The notes beneath the pieces are model-generated. The model saw only the letters and a list, made by a program, of their open reading frames with translations, was not told the DNA's origin and did not search any database. Made by a program: the position numbers and the translations under genes. Positions 36,214-43,493 of a stretch of DNA of 64,000 bases are shown here, one piece after another. The stretch comes from Streptomyces sp. S465 (GTDB lineage Bacteria > Actinomycetota > Actinomycetes > Streptomycetales > Streptomycetaceae). Location: positions 8,240,001 to 8,304,000 of the forward strand of contig NZ_CP114036.1 in the NCBI RefSeq assembly GCF_026898115.1, written 5' to 3'. How positions within the stretch are numbered: position 1 is the stretch's first letter; every line of letters starts with the position of its first letter.

Positions 36214-37650
36214 ATGAGGCCGCCACGACTTAACCCGAAATTATCAGTCAGCGTGATGTTCACCGTCTCCATGTTCGTACGCATGCTGGACATGACGATC
36301 GTGACGGTGGCACTGCCGGCGATCAGCCGGGACTACCACGTCGACACGGTCAGCGCCAGTGCCGTCGTGGTCAGTTACCTGTTGGGCCTGGTCATCGGCA
36401 TCCCCGCGGCGAGCTGGTGCGGTGACCGGTGGGGCACCAAGCGGGTCTTCGTGATGGGGCTCGTCGTCTTCACGCTCGCCTCCGCCGCCTGCGGGGTGTC
36501 CCAGAACCTGCCGGCGCTGACAATCTTCCGGCTGCTCCAGGGCCTCAGCGGCGGCCTGTTCGGGCCGGTGGTGATGGCGATGCTGGTGCGCACCTTCCCG
36601 CCGGAGGAGCGGATCAAGGCCAGCCGGGTCATGACCATCCCGATCGCCGCCGCCCCGCTGATCGGATCGGTGCTCGGCGGGTTCATCGCCGACTCCCTCT
36701 CCTGGCGCTGGATCTTCTACATCAACCTGCCCATCGGTGTCGCCGCGACCCTGTTCGCCGTGTGGTTCCTGGACGACGACGGCCAGCGGGCGCGCAACCC
36801 GTTCGACGTCCTCGGCTTCCTCTACGCGGCCGGCGGACTCACCCTGCTGATGTACGGGCTGAACAAGAGCGTCGACGACGGCTGGACCTCGGCTCTGGTG
36901 CTCGGCTGCGTCATCGGCGGCGCGGTGCTGCTGGGACTGCTGTGCTTCACCGAACTGCGGGCCGCGCACCCCCTGCTGGACCTGCGGGTCTTCGGCAACC
37001 ACATCTTCCGGATCAGCTCCGGCATCATCTTGATGATCACCGCGTTCAACGCCGCGTACAACTTCGTGTTCCCGCTGCTGTACCAGAACGTGTTCGACCG
37101 CTCGGCCCTGCGGGTCGGCATCGACATCGGCCCCGCCGCCGTCGGGGCCATCGCCGGGGCGCAGGTCGCGGTGAAGATGTACCACCGGCTCGGTCCGCGC
37201 AGGCACCTGCTGGTGTCGCTGACCGCCTCGTTCGTGGGCCTGGCGCTGATGGCGTTGATCGACGGCGGCACCCAGCGGTGGCTGGTGTGGCTGATCATGC
37301 TCTACACCGGCGCGGTCAGCGCCATCGCGTACAACGCCGCGCAGACCATGTCGTTCGCCACTCTGACCCCGACCCAGGTCGGGGTCGCCTCCTCGCTGTT
37401 CAGCACGGCCACCCAGACCGGCGCCGCGCTCGGCGTCAGCCTGCTCAGCACCATCCTGGCCGGCCTGGGCACCACTACCGGCTCCGGCGCACCGGACCTG
37501 TCCACGTACCAGCTGGGCTTCGTCGTCACCAGCGGACTCGCGATCGTGGCGCTGCTGCTGACCCTGCGGGTCCGCGACAGCGAGGCGGCCGGCACGCTGG
37601 CGCCGCAGCCGGCGAAGGAGGCGGTGCCCGATGTGAAACCGGCCCCCTAA
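36214..37650 (+). CDS. MFS drug exporter, DHA2 (EmrB/QacA) family
   Basis: This 478-residue membrane protein has about 14 hydrophobic segments. It has the DHA2 motif A between segments 2 and 3 (GDRWGTKRV) and motif C-like GSVLGGFIAD in the fifth. Start ATG 36214 is chosen because GGAGGAA lies at 36204-36210; the upstream ATG at 36178 has no such site. It should sit in the cytoplasmic membrane and export substrate by proton antiport. Inside the cluster it is probably the product efflux and self-resistance pump. Its stop codon overlaps a CCCCCTAA/CCCCCTAG repeat pair that serves the next operon. Confidence 0.9.
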   Translation: MRPPRLNPKLSVSVMFTVSMFVRMLDMTIVTVALPAISRDYHVDTVSASAVVVSYLLGLVIGIPAASWCGDRWGTKRVFVMGLVVFTLASAACGVSQNLPALTIFRLLQGLSGGLFGPVVMAMLVRTFPPEERIKASRVMTIPIAAAPLIGSVLGGFIADSLSWRWIFYINLPIGVAATLFAVWFLDDDGQRARNPFDVLGFLYAAGGLTLLMYGLNKSVDDGWTSALVLGCVIGGAVLLGLLCFTELRAAHPLLDLRVFGNHIFRISSGIILMITAFNAAYNFVFPLLYQNVFDRSALRVGIDIGPAAVGAIAGAQVAVKMYHRLGPRRHLLVSLTASFVGLALMALIDGGTQRWLVWLIMLYTGAVSAIAYNAAQTMSFATLTPTQVGVASSLFSTATQTGAALGVSLLSTILAGLGTTTGSGAPDLSTYQLGFVVTSGLAIVALLLTLRVRDSEAAGTLAPQPAKEAVPDVKPAP

Positions 37651-37660
37651 ACCCCCCTAG
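37643..37660. promoter_or_regulatory. Direct repeat CCCCCTAA/CCCCCTAG before fkbG operon
   Basis: Two copies 10 bp apart (37643-37650, 37653-37660) repeat the motif seen at the PKS promoter. The first overlaps the exporter stop codon. The position, 43-60 bp before the next start, suits an activator site. Confidence 0.5.
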
Positions 37661-37702
37661 AAACGACTCCGGTCCCGCTGCGCCGCGGCGTGCTCTCCCA
37701 CC

Positions 37703-38386
37703 ATGGAGGCCATGGCGAACCAAGTGAGCACGTCTGCGGAGCTGCTGGACTACGTCACCTCGGTCTCGCTGCGTGACGACGAGATCCTGCGCGGCCTCCG
37801 CGAGGAGACCGTCGGCCTGCCGGGCGGCACCACGCTCCCGGTGGCCGCGGAGGAGGGCCAGCTGCTGGCGCTGCTGGTCTCGCTCACGCAGGCGAGGACC
37901 GTCCTGGAGATCGGCACCTACACCGGGTACAGCACGCTGTGCATGGCGCGTGCGTTGCCGCTCGACGGCCGGATCGTGACGTGTGACGTCACCGACAAGT
38001 GGCCGTCCGTCGGCCGCGAGTACTGGAAGCGCGCGGGCGTCGCCGACCGCATCGAGGTACGCGTCGGCCGGGCCACCGAAACCCTGGACGCGCTGCTCGC
38101 CGACACCGGCTTCGGGCCGGACTCCTTCGACTTGGTCTTCGTCGACGCCGACAAGGCGAACTACCCGGCCTACTACGAGCAGGCGCTGCGGCTGGTGCGG
38201 CCGGGCGGGCTCGTGGTCATCGACAACACGCTCTTCTTCGGCCGGGTCGTGGACCCCGCCGCGCAGGACCCCGACACCGTCGCGGTGCGGGAGCTGAACG
38301 CCAAGCTGTTCACCGACGACCGGGTCGAGCTGTCGCTGCTGCCGGTCGCCGACGGCATCACGCTGGTGCGCCGGACCACTGCCTGA
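37703..38386 (+). CDS. fkbG: FkbG-like O-methyltransferase (methoxymalonyl-ACP pathway)
   Basis: This 227-residue SAM-dependent O-methyltransferase belongs to the caffeoyl-CoA/catechol family. The SAM site LEIGTYTGYS is near residues 69-78. The metal-binding FVDADKANY follows near 146, and DN (with Asn) near 177. In FK520-type pathways FkbG methylates the hydroxyl of the ACP-bound hydroxymalonyl precursor. The four genes downstream supply that substrate, so the role is well supported by context. The start is ATG 37703; an internal ATG at 37712 is possible, and neither has a clear ribosome binding site. The 3' end has partly duplicated copies just downstream. Confidence 0.88.
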   Translation: MEAMANQVSTSAELLDYVTSVSLRDDEILRGLREETVGLPGGTTLPVAAEEGQLLALLVSLTQARTVLEIGTYTGYSTLCMARALPLDGRIVTCDVTDKWPSVGREYWKRAGVADRIEVRVGRATETLDALLADTGFGPDSFDLVFVDADKANYPAYYEQALRLVRPGGLVVIDNTLFFGRVVDPAAQDPDTVAVRELNAKLFTDDRVELSLLPVADGITLVRRTTA

Positions 38387-38490
38387 TCCCACCGCATCAC
38401 GCTGGTCCGCCGGATCACGGGACCCTACGCTGCCCGATCCCACCGCATCGCACTGGTGCGCCGGACCGTCGCCTGATCCACCGCACCACC
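38355..38490. repeat. Degenerate tandem copies of the fkbG 3' end
   Basis: The terminal sequence GCATCACGCTGGTGCGCCGG of the methyltransferase gene recurs twice in the following intergenic space, beginning at about 38394 (GCATCACGCTGGTCCGCCGG) and 38445 (GCATCGCACTGGTGCGCCGG). Each copy is followed by a similar CCTGATCC/CCCGATCC. Only the first copy is coding. Confidence 0.85.
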
Positions 38491-38620
38491 CCATGCCCCT
38501 CGCCGGCACGCCCTGCCGCCCGGCCGCACCGCGCCGGTGGCCGTGGCGGCTCGGCCCCCGCCGCCCGGCCGGCCCACCGCCGGGCCGCGGGTCCACGGAA
38601 GTGAACGTTCGGGAGGACAC

Positions 38621-39502
38621 GTGACGTCAGCAGCTCATGAGCCGCAGGATCGGGCGCTGGTGGTGCTCGGCGCCGGTGTGATGGGCGTCGGCATCACCAC
38701 GCTGGCGCTCGCCCACGGCGTGCCGGTCACCCTGGTGGACACCGCGGCGGGCGTGCTGCCGGTGGCCCGCGGCCGGATCCGGGAGGGCCTGCGGATGGCG
38801 CAGCTGATGGGTGCGCTGCCCGAGGGCGTCACCACCGGCGAGCTGACCGGGGCCACCGCGCCGGCCGAGGTGGACTGGGCGGCCGGCCCGGTCGCGGTGA
38901 TCGAGGCCATCACCGAGGACGCCGAGCTGAAGGCCAAGGTGCTGGCCGAGGTGGCCCCGGCGGTCGCGCCCGGCACCCCGCTGATCTCCAACACCTCCTC
39001 GATCCCGATCGACGAACTGGCGGGTGCGATCGGCCGGCCCGAGGACCTGCTCGGCACCCACTTCATGAACCCGTCGTACCTGATCCCGACGGTCGAGCTG
39101 ATCCGCGGCCCGCGCACCGGCGAGACCGCGCTGGGTGCCACCCGGGAGCTGCTGGGCCGGCTGCGGCGCAAGGTCATCGTGGTGAACGACGCCCCCGGGT
39201 TCGTCACCAGCCGGGTGCTGCACCCGATGATCAACGACGCGGCGCGGGTGGTGGAGCAGGGCACGGCCTCCGTCGAGGACGTCGACGCGCTGATGCAGGG
39301 CTGCCTCGGACATCCCACCGGCCCGCTGCGCACGGCCGACCTGATCGGCATCGACAACCTCGTCGACTCGCTGTGGGTGCTGTACCGGCGCACCGGCGAC
39401 GAGGGCTGCCGACCGTGCGAACTGCTGCTGTCCAAGGTCCGCGACGGACACCACGGCCGTAAGAGCGGCCGCGGCTTCTACACCTACGAAAGGGCGATGT
39501 GA
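38621..39502 (+). CDS. fkbK: FkbK-like 3-hydroxyacyl dehydrogenase
   Basis: This 293-residue NAD-dependent dehydrogenase has an N-terminal Rossmann site LGAGVMGVG (about residues 13-21) and the family motifs NTSSIPI and GTHFMNP. In the methoxymalonyl route FkbK oxidises glyceryl-ACP at C3 or C2 to the aldehyde/hydroxy-semialdehyde stage. Start GTG 38621 follows GGGAGGA at 38611-38617; an upstream in-frame start at 38537 would add 28 low-complexity residues and is rejected. It ends in TGATG, shared with the start of the ACP gene, so the two are translationally coupled. Confidence 0.9.
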   Translation: MTSAAHEPQDRALVVLGAGVMGVGITTLALAHGVPVTLVDTAAGVLPVARGRIREGLRMAQLMGALPEGVTTGELTGATAPAEVDWAAGPVAVIEAITEDAELKAKVLAEVAPAVAPGTPLISNTSSIPIDELAGAIGRPEDLLGTHFMNPSYLIPTVELIRGPRTGETALGATRELLGRLRRKVIVVNDAPGFVTSRVLHPMINDAARVVEQGTASVEDVDALMQGCLGHPTGPLRTADLIGIDNLVDSLWVLYRRTGDEGCRPCELLLSKVRDGHHGRKSGRGFYTYERAM

Positions 39503-39765
39503 TGGGTACCAGCACGGAGAGTGCGTCCGTCGAGCAGCAGCTGCTGTCCTTCCTGGAGGAGCGGACCAAGACCCCGTGGACGCCCGACCGCGACCTGTTC
39601 GCCGACGGTGGCCTGTCCTCCCTCTTCGCCATGGAGCTGGTCGTCCACCTGGAGTCGGCCTTCGACGTCACGGTGGCCGGTCCGGACCTCCAGCTGACGA
39701 ACTTCCGCACCGTCAACGCGATGGTCGCGATGGTCGACCGGTTGCGGCAGGCCGACGGTGCATGA
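39502..39765 (+). CDS. fkbJ: FkbJ-like free-standing acyl carrier protein
   Basis: This 87-residue carrier protein has the phosphopantetheine Ser in DGGLSSLFAMEL, near residue 35, replacing the usual DSL. It carries the three-carbon unit while FkbH, FkbK, FkbI and FkbG convert it to methoxymalonyl-ACP, which a PKS AT then accepts directly. Start ATG 39502 overlaps the upstream stop; GTG 39499 is one codon earlier. The downstream gene overlaps its end by eight bases, so the operon is tightly coupled. Confidence 0.92.
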   Translation: MGTSTESASVEQQLLSFLEERTKTPWTPDRDLFADGGLSSLFAMELVVHLESAFDVTVAGPDLQLTNFRTVNAMVAMVDRLRQADGA

Positions 39766-40855
39766 CCGCGAGGCCCTGGTCAGCGAGCTGGTGGGGGACC
39801 GCGCCGACACCTGGGACCTGGCCGGTCTGATCCCCACCGAGCTGTTGCGGAAGCTCGGCGAGGCCGGGTTGCTGTGTGGTGAGGTCCCCCGGGAGCACGG
39901 CGGGCTCGGGCTGAGCAGCCTGGACAACGGCCGGTTCACCGCGCACGTCGGCAGCCTGTGCAGCTCGCTGCGGTCCGTCATGACCTCCCAGGGCATGGCC
40001 GCCTGGACCATCCAACGGCTGGGCAGCGCCCGGCAGCGTGCCGAGCATCTGCCGCGCCTGACCTCCGGCACGCTGGCCGCGGTCGGCTTCAGCGAGCCCC
40101 AGGCGGGCAGCGACCTCTCGGCGATCACCACCGAGATCCGCCCGGACGGCGACGATGTGGTGGTCGACGGCCGCAAGGTCTGGGTCACCGCCGCGCACTA
40201 CGCCGACCTGCTGGTCGTCTTCGGCCGATACGGCGACGGCGCCGCGGCGGTGCTGGTGCCTGCCGACGCCCCCGGTGTCACCGTCGAGCGGGTAGCCGAC
40301 CCGATGGGCTGCCGGGCCGCCGGGCACGCCGGCATCCGGCTCGACTCGGTGCGGCTGCCGCGCGGCCACGTCCTCGGCGGTGCCGGCGCGGCGCTGACCA
40401 TGCTGGTCACCGCCGCGCTGTCGTACGGCCGGATGTCGGTGGCCTGGGGCTGTGTGGGCATCCTGCGGGCCTGCCTGACGGTGGCGTCCCGGCACGCGAA
40501 GTCCCGCGCGCAGTTCGGCCGGCCGCTGGCGGAGCACCAGCTGATCGGCGGTCACCTGGCCGACCTGCTGGTGGCCGAGCAGACCGCCACCCGGGTGTGC
40601 GAGCACGCCAGCCGCTGCTGGGACAACGGGTCCTCGGACATGGTGACGGCGGCGGTGCTGGCCAAGCACGTGGGTGCCACCCAGGCGGCGACCGCCGCGG
40701 CCACCGCCGTGCAGATCCTCGCGTCGGCGGGCGCGTCGGACGGACACGTGGCGGCCCGCGCGTACCGGGACGCCAAGTTGATGGAAATCATCGAGGGCAG
40801 CAATGAGCTGTGCCGGCTGATGCTGGCCCAGCACGCGCTGTCGGTCGCGGGCTGA
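39758..40855 (+). CDS. fkbI: FkbI-like acyl-CoA/ACP dehydrogenase
   Basis: This 365-residue flavoprotein has the acyl-CoA dehydrogenase fold. GFSEPQAGSDL lies near residues 110-120 (FAD/substrate motif), RAQFGRPLAEHQ near 250, and the C-terminal EIIEGSNELCR contains the position of the catalytic Glu. In FK520-type clusters FkbI oxidises the ACP-bound C3 unit on the way to hydroxymalonyl-ACP. It starts at GTG 39758 inside the ACP gene. The gene to the right is FkbH-like, completing the set. Confidence 0.92.
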   Translation: MHDREALVSELVGDRADTWDLAGLIPTELLRKLGEAGLLCGEVPREHGGLGLSSLDNGRFTAHVGSLCSSLRSVMTSQGMAAWTIQRLGSARQRAEHLPRLTSGTLAAVGFSEPQAGSDLSAITTEIRPDGDDVVVDGRKVWVTAAHYADLLVVFGRYGDGAAAVLVPADAPGVTVERVADPMGCRAAGHAGIRLDSVRLPRGHVLGGAGAALTMLVTAALSYGRMSVAWGCVGILRACLTVASRHAKSRAQFGRPLAEHQLIGGHLADLLVAEQTATRVCEHASRCWDNGSSDMVTAAVLAKHVGATQAATAAATAVQILASAGASDGHVAARAYRDAKLMEIIEGSNELCRLMLAQHALSVAG

Positions 40856-40867
40856 GAGGAGAACACG

Positions 40868-41947
40868 GTGGACGGGCAGGTCACCATCGTCAAGTGCGTG
40901 GTGTGGGACCTCGACAACACGCTGTGGAAGGGGACGCTGCTGGAGGACGGCGAGGTCGGGCTCTTCGACGGACTGCGCGAGGTCATCGAGGAACTGGACC
41001 GCAGGGGCATCCTCCAGTCGATCGCCAGCAAGAACGACCACGACCACGCCTGGGCCAGACTGGAGGCGCTGGGGGTGGCCGAGTACTTCCTGCTGCCCAG
41101 GATCGGCTGGGGGCCGAAGTCCGGCTCCGTCCGGGAGATCGCCGAACGGCTCAACTTCGCGCACCGCACCATCGCGTTCATCGACGACCAGCCCGCCGAG
41201 CGGGCCGAGGTCACCTACCACCTGCCCGACGTGCGCACCTACGACGCCGGGCAGGCGCTCTCCCTGCCCGACCTGCCGGAGTTCTCCCCGCCCGCCTCCA
41301 CCGTGGACTCCCGCCGTCGCCGCGAGATGTACCGTGCCGGCTTCGCGCGGGACGCGGCGCGCACCGAGTACGCCGGGCCGGACGAGGATTTCCTGCGCTC
41401 ACTGCGACTCACCATGACCATCGGAAAGGCCGGGGACGAGGAGCTGACCCGGGTCGAGGAACTGACCCTGCGCACCAGCCAGATGAACGCCACCGGTGTG
41501 CACTACTCGGACGCGGCGCTGCGCGGCCTGCTCGCCGATCCGGCCCATGAGGTGCTGGTGGTCACCATGTCCGACCGGTTCGGCACACACGGCGCGGTCG
41601 GCATCGTACTGCTGGAAAAGCTGGCCGAGGTCTGGCACCTGAAGCTGCTGGCGACCTCCTGCCGGGTGGTCAGCTGGGGCGCCGGCGCCACCATCCTGAA
41701 CTGGTTGTGCGACCAGGCGGCCGGCAGCGGCGTGCACCTGGTCGCCGACTTCCGCCGCACCGACCGCAACCGGATGATGGAGATCGCCTACCGGTTCGCC
41801 GGCTTCTCCGACCAGGACTGCGCCTGCCGGTCCGCCATCACCCACGCCCCGGAGCTCGAGGGCACCGAACGCCTCCACCTGGAGCCGGCCCGGCAGCCCG
41901 CGTCGTCGACGGTGACGGTGATCGCCAAGGACATCGCGGGGCGGTGA
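40868..41947 (+). CDS. fkbH: FkbH-like glyceryl-ACP synthase (HAD family)
   Basis: This 359-residue protein has an N-terminal HAD phosphatase domain (WDLDNTLWKG, about residues 14-23, with the two Asp; FIDDQPAE near 105) and a C-terminal acyltransferase-like domain. FkbH takes 1,3-bisphosphoglycerate, removes phosphate and loads the glyceryl group onto the ACP. This is the entry step of methoxymalonyl-ACP synthesis. The start is GTG 40868, with GAGAGGA at 40854-40860. It is the last clear biosynthetic gene in the window. A small ORF overlaps its stop. Confidence 0.93.
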   Translation: MDGQVTIVKCVVWDLDNTLWKGTLLEDGEVGLFDGLREVIEELDRRGILQSIASKNDHDHAWARLEALGVAEYFLLPRIGWGPKSGSVREIAERLNFAHRTIAFIDDQPAERAEVTYHLPDVRTYDAGQALSLPDLPEFSPPASTVDSRRRREMYRAGFARDAARTEYAGPDEDFLRSLRLTMTIGKAGDEELTRVEELTLRTSQMNATGVHYSDAALRGLLADPAHEVLVVTMSDRFGTHGAVGIVLLEKLAEVWHLKLLATSCRVVSWGAGATILNWLCDQAAGSGVHLVADFRRTDRNRMMEIAYRFAGFSDQDCACRSAITHAPELEGTERLHLEPARQPASSTVTVIAKDIAGR

Positions 41948-42240
41948 CGACGGCTTCCCCCGCCTTCGCCGTGAGTCTCTGGGCGCTGCCCCGCCGGTCC
42001 GGCGATCCCCTGGTGTGGCAGATCTGCGCCGTGCTCTGCCCGATCCTGTGCGTGGTGCTCGCCGTGATGTACGCGGCGCCGTCCGACCCCGGTGCGGAAG
42101 CGACGACGCCGCGGCTCCTGATGCGCGGCGAACACGCGGCCATGCTGCTCGGAGCCACCGTCATCGGGCCGCTCGCGGGACGCGGCCTTGCGGGCGGCCA
42201 CGGAGGAACTGACCGACGCGGGCCATGGTCAGCGACATGA
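41944..42240 (+). CDS. Possible small membrane protein after fkbH
   Basis: This 98-residue ORF begins at GTG 41944, which overlaps the FkbH stop (GTGA), the pattern of a coupled gene. It has one strong hydrophobic segment (about residues 24-46, with ICAVLCPILCVVL) and a weaker one near 70-83 (AMLLGATVIGPLAG). The C-terminus is Gly/Arg-rich and runs into the SDR remnant, so the true end may have been replaced by a junction. I do not recognise a family. It could be real and short, or the front of a disrupted gene. Confidence 0.35.
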   Translation: MTTASPAFAVSLWALPRRSGDPLVWQICAVLCPILCVVLAVMYAAPSDPGAEATTPRLLMRGEHAAMLLGATVIGPLAGRGLAGGHGGTDRRGPWSAT

Positions 42241-42407
42241 TCGCCAAGGGAGAACTCGATCGTGCCGAGGCCGAAGCCAACCAGCCCATCAACCGGCTCG
42301 GCACCGCCGAGGAAATCGCCCAGGCCGTCCTGTGGCTGTGCAGCACCGGGGCCGGCTTCGTCGTCGGCGTCGCCCTCCCCGTCGACGGCGGCTACGTCGC
42401 CCGATGA
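42225..42407 (+). pseudogene. C-terminal remnant of an SDR oxidoreductase
   Basis: These 60 codons match only the last part of a classical short-chain dehydrogenase: MVSDMIAKGEL, then RLGTAEEIAQAVLWLCS, then VDGGYVAR. The Rossmann GxxxGxG, catalytic Ser and YxxxK are missing, and the sequence upstream belongs to another frame. It therefore cannot be an active enzyme. It ends just before a strong hairpin and faces the cupin gene. It probably marks the edge where the biosynthetic region joined the chromosome arm. Confidence 0.8.
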
Positions 42408-42422
42408 CGACCGCCGACGCGG

Positions 42423-42450
42423 CGCGGGCCACCACGATCGGTGGCCCGCG
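42423..42450. terminator. Strong hairpin between SDR remnant and cupin gene
   Basis: A perfect 11-bp stem (CGCGGGCCACC / GGTGGCCCGCG) with the loop ACGATC lies between two convergent reading directions. It is likely a two-way terminator. Confidence 0.8.
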
Positions 42451-42488
42451 TGGGGTCCTCGACGGCGTGCTGTGGCGCCGTGGGCCGA

Positions 42489-42902
42489 TCAGTGGCCGAT
42501 GGTGGCGAGGGCCGCGGCGTACTGCTCGTCGGTGACCGGCTCCAGCCAGCTCGTGCCGTCGCCGTTGCCGTCACCGACGACCATGGCGAGGTGGGCCATG
42601 AGGGTGGTGTCGGTGGCCCCGTGCCAGTGCTCCTCACCAGCCGGACACTTCACGGTCTCACCCGCGCTGACCCGTACCACGTTGCCGTCGCGGGTACCGA
42701 CCAGGCCGACACCGTCGGTGATGCAGAGGGTCTGCCCCAGGGCGTGGGAGTGCCAGTTGGTGCGGGCGCCGGGGGTGAAGCGCACCAGACCGACGGCCAG
42801 GCGGGCCGGCTCCGACGGCGTCTCGATCAGATTGAGGTAGACGTCGCCGGTGAAGCGTTCGGCCGGGGCCTTGGCGGTGGGGGTGTCCGGGACGTGTTTC
42901 AT
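42489..42902 (-). CDS. Cupin-domain protein
   Basis: This 137-residue single-domain cupin has the metal motif in GARTNWHSHALGQTL (two His) and the second motif CPAGEEHWHGA. Small cupins like this are often paired with carboxymuconolactone decarboxylase-family proteins, as here, where the partner is 60 bp upstream on the same strand. The substrate is unknown; a role in handling reactive or quinone-like compounds is a guess. It starts at ATG 42902. The hairpin at 42423-42450 follows its stop. Confidence 0.85.
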   Translation of the reverse strand: MKHVPDTPTAKAPAERFTGDVYLNLIETPSEPARLAVGLVRFTPGARTNWHSHALGQTLCITDGVGLVGTRDGNVVRVSAGETVKCPAGEEHWHGATDTTLMAHLAMVVGDGNGDGTSWLEPVTDEQYAAALATIGH

Positions 42903-42962
42903 GACGGTATTCCTTGCTCGAATCAGGTGGACGGGTGTGGTACGCGGCGGCGGCGTTACCGG

Positions 42963-43283
42963 TCAGGCGCCGCGCTCGTCGGCGATCCTCTTCAGCTGGT
43001 TGATCGCCGTCATGGCGTTCGGCCACCCGGCGTAGAAGGCCAGGTGGGTGATCGCTTCCGACAGCTCCGCCACGCTCAGCCCGTTGTCCAGCGCCACGCC
43101 GAGGTGGTAGCCGAGCTGCTCGCTGCGGTAGAGCGCGGCCAGAACACTCACGGTGACCAGACTCCGGTCACGGGGGGACAGCCCCGGACGCTCCCAGATG
43201 TCACCGAAGAGAACCTCGTTCGTCACGTCGACGAGCTTCGGCGCGATACCGGCCAGCTCTTGGGGTGCGGACTGGTGGGGCAT
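42963..43283 (-). CDS. Carboxymuconolactone decarboxylase-family protein
   Basis: This 106-residue all-alpha CMD-like protein has the family segments LSPRDRSLVTVSVLAAL, EQLGYHLGVALDNG and AITHLAFYAGWPNA. It keeps the conserved His of HLGVAL but lacks the CxxC of the AhpD branch. The start is ATG 43283, with AAGGAG upstream. It forms a two-gene unit with the cupin and is divergent from an XRE-type regulator that likely controls it. Confidence 0.9.
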   Translation of the reverse strand: MPHQSAPQELAGIAPKLVDVTNEVLFGDIWERPGLSPRDRSLVTVSVLAALYRSEQLGYHLGVALDNGLSVAELSEAITHLAFYAGWPNAMTAINQLKRIADERGA

Positions 43284-43403
43284 GCAACGGCTCCTTGATC
43301 GAAGTACGGAGAAATGGAGAAATACGGACCGGCCGCGACCACGGTGTCACTACGACCGAGAAAACCGCGGATCACAGGCGTCGGGGAGGGTCTGCCGTTG
43401 CGG

Positions 43404-43493
43404 GTATTGACAGAGCCCCCCACCGGTGGGCCGGCCGTAACAGGTACTGACAGGACCTTCCACGGGTGGGGCGTCCTGCCTAGCCTGGGACAC
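43404..43493. promoter_or_regulatory. Operator-like repeats and promoter of XRE regulator
   Basis: There are two imperfect direct repeats. TTGACAG at 43407-43413 is followed by the perfect palindrome CCCACCGGTGGG (43419-43430). CTGACAG at 43447-43453 is followed by CCACGGGTGGGG. TAGCCT at 43481-43486 sits eight bases before the GTG start, as in leaderless Streptomyces genes. Autoregulation and control of the divergent gene pair is inferred. Confidence 0.45.

Noticed and set aside
36244..37206. Minus-strand frame opposite the MFS exporter
   Set aside because: It is an Asp/Gly/His-rich shadow; the plus strand has a normal transporter with a strong start.
39713..41221. 502-codon minus-strand frame opposite fkbI/fkbH
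   Set aside because: It is a shadow of two well-supported operon genes; its composition is Gly/Arg/His-rich without a domain.
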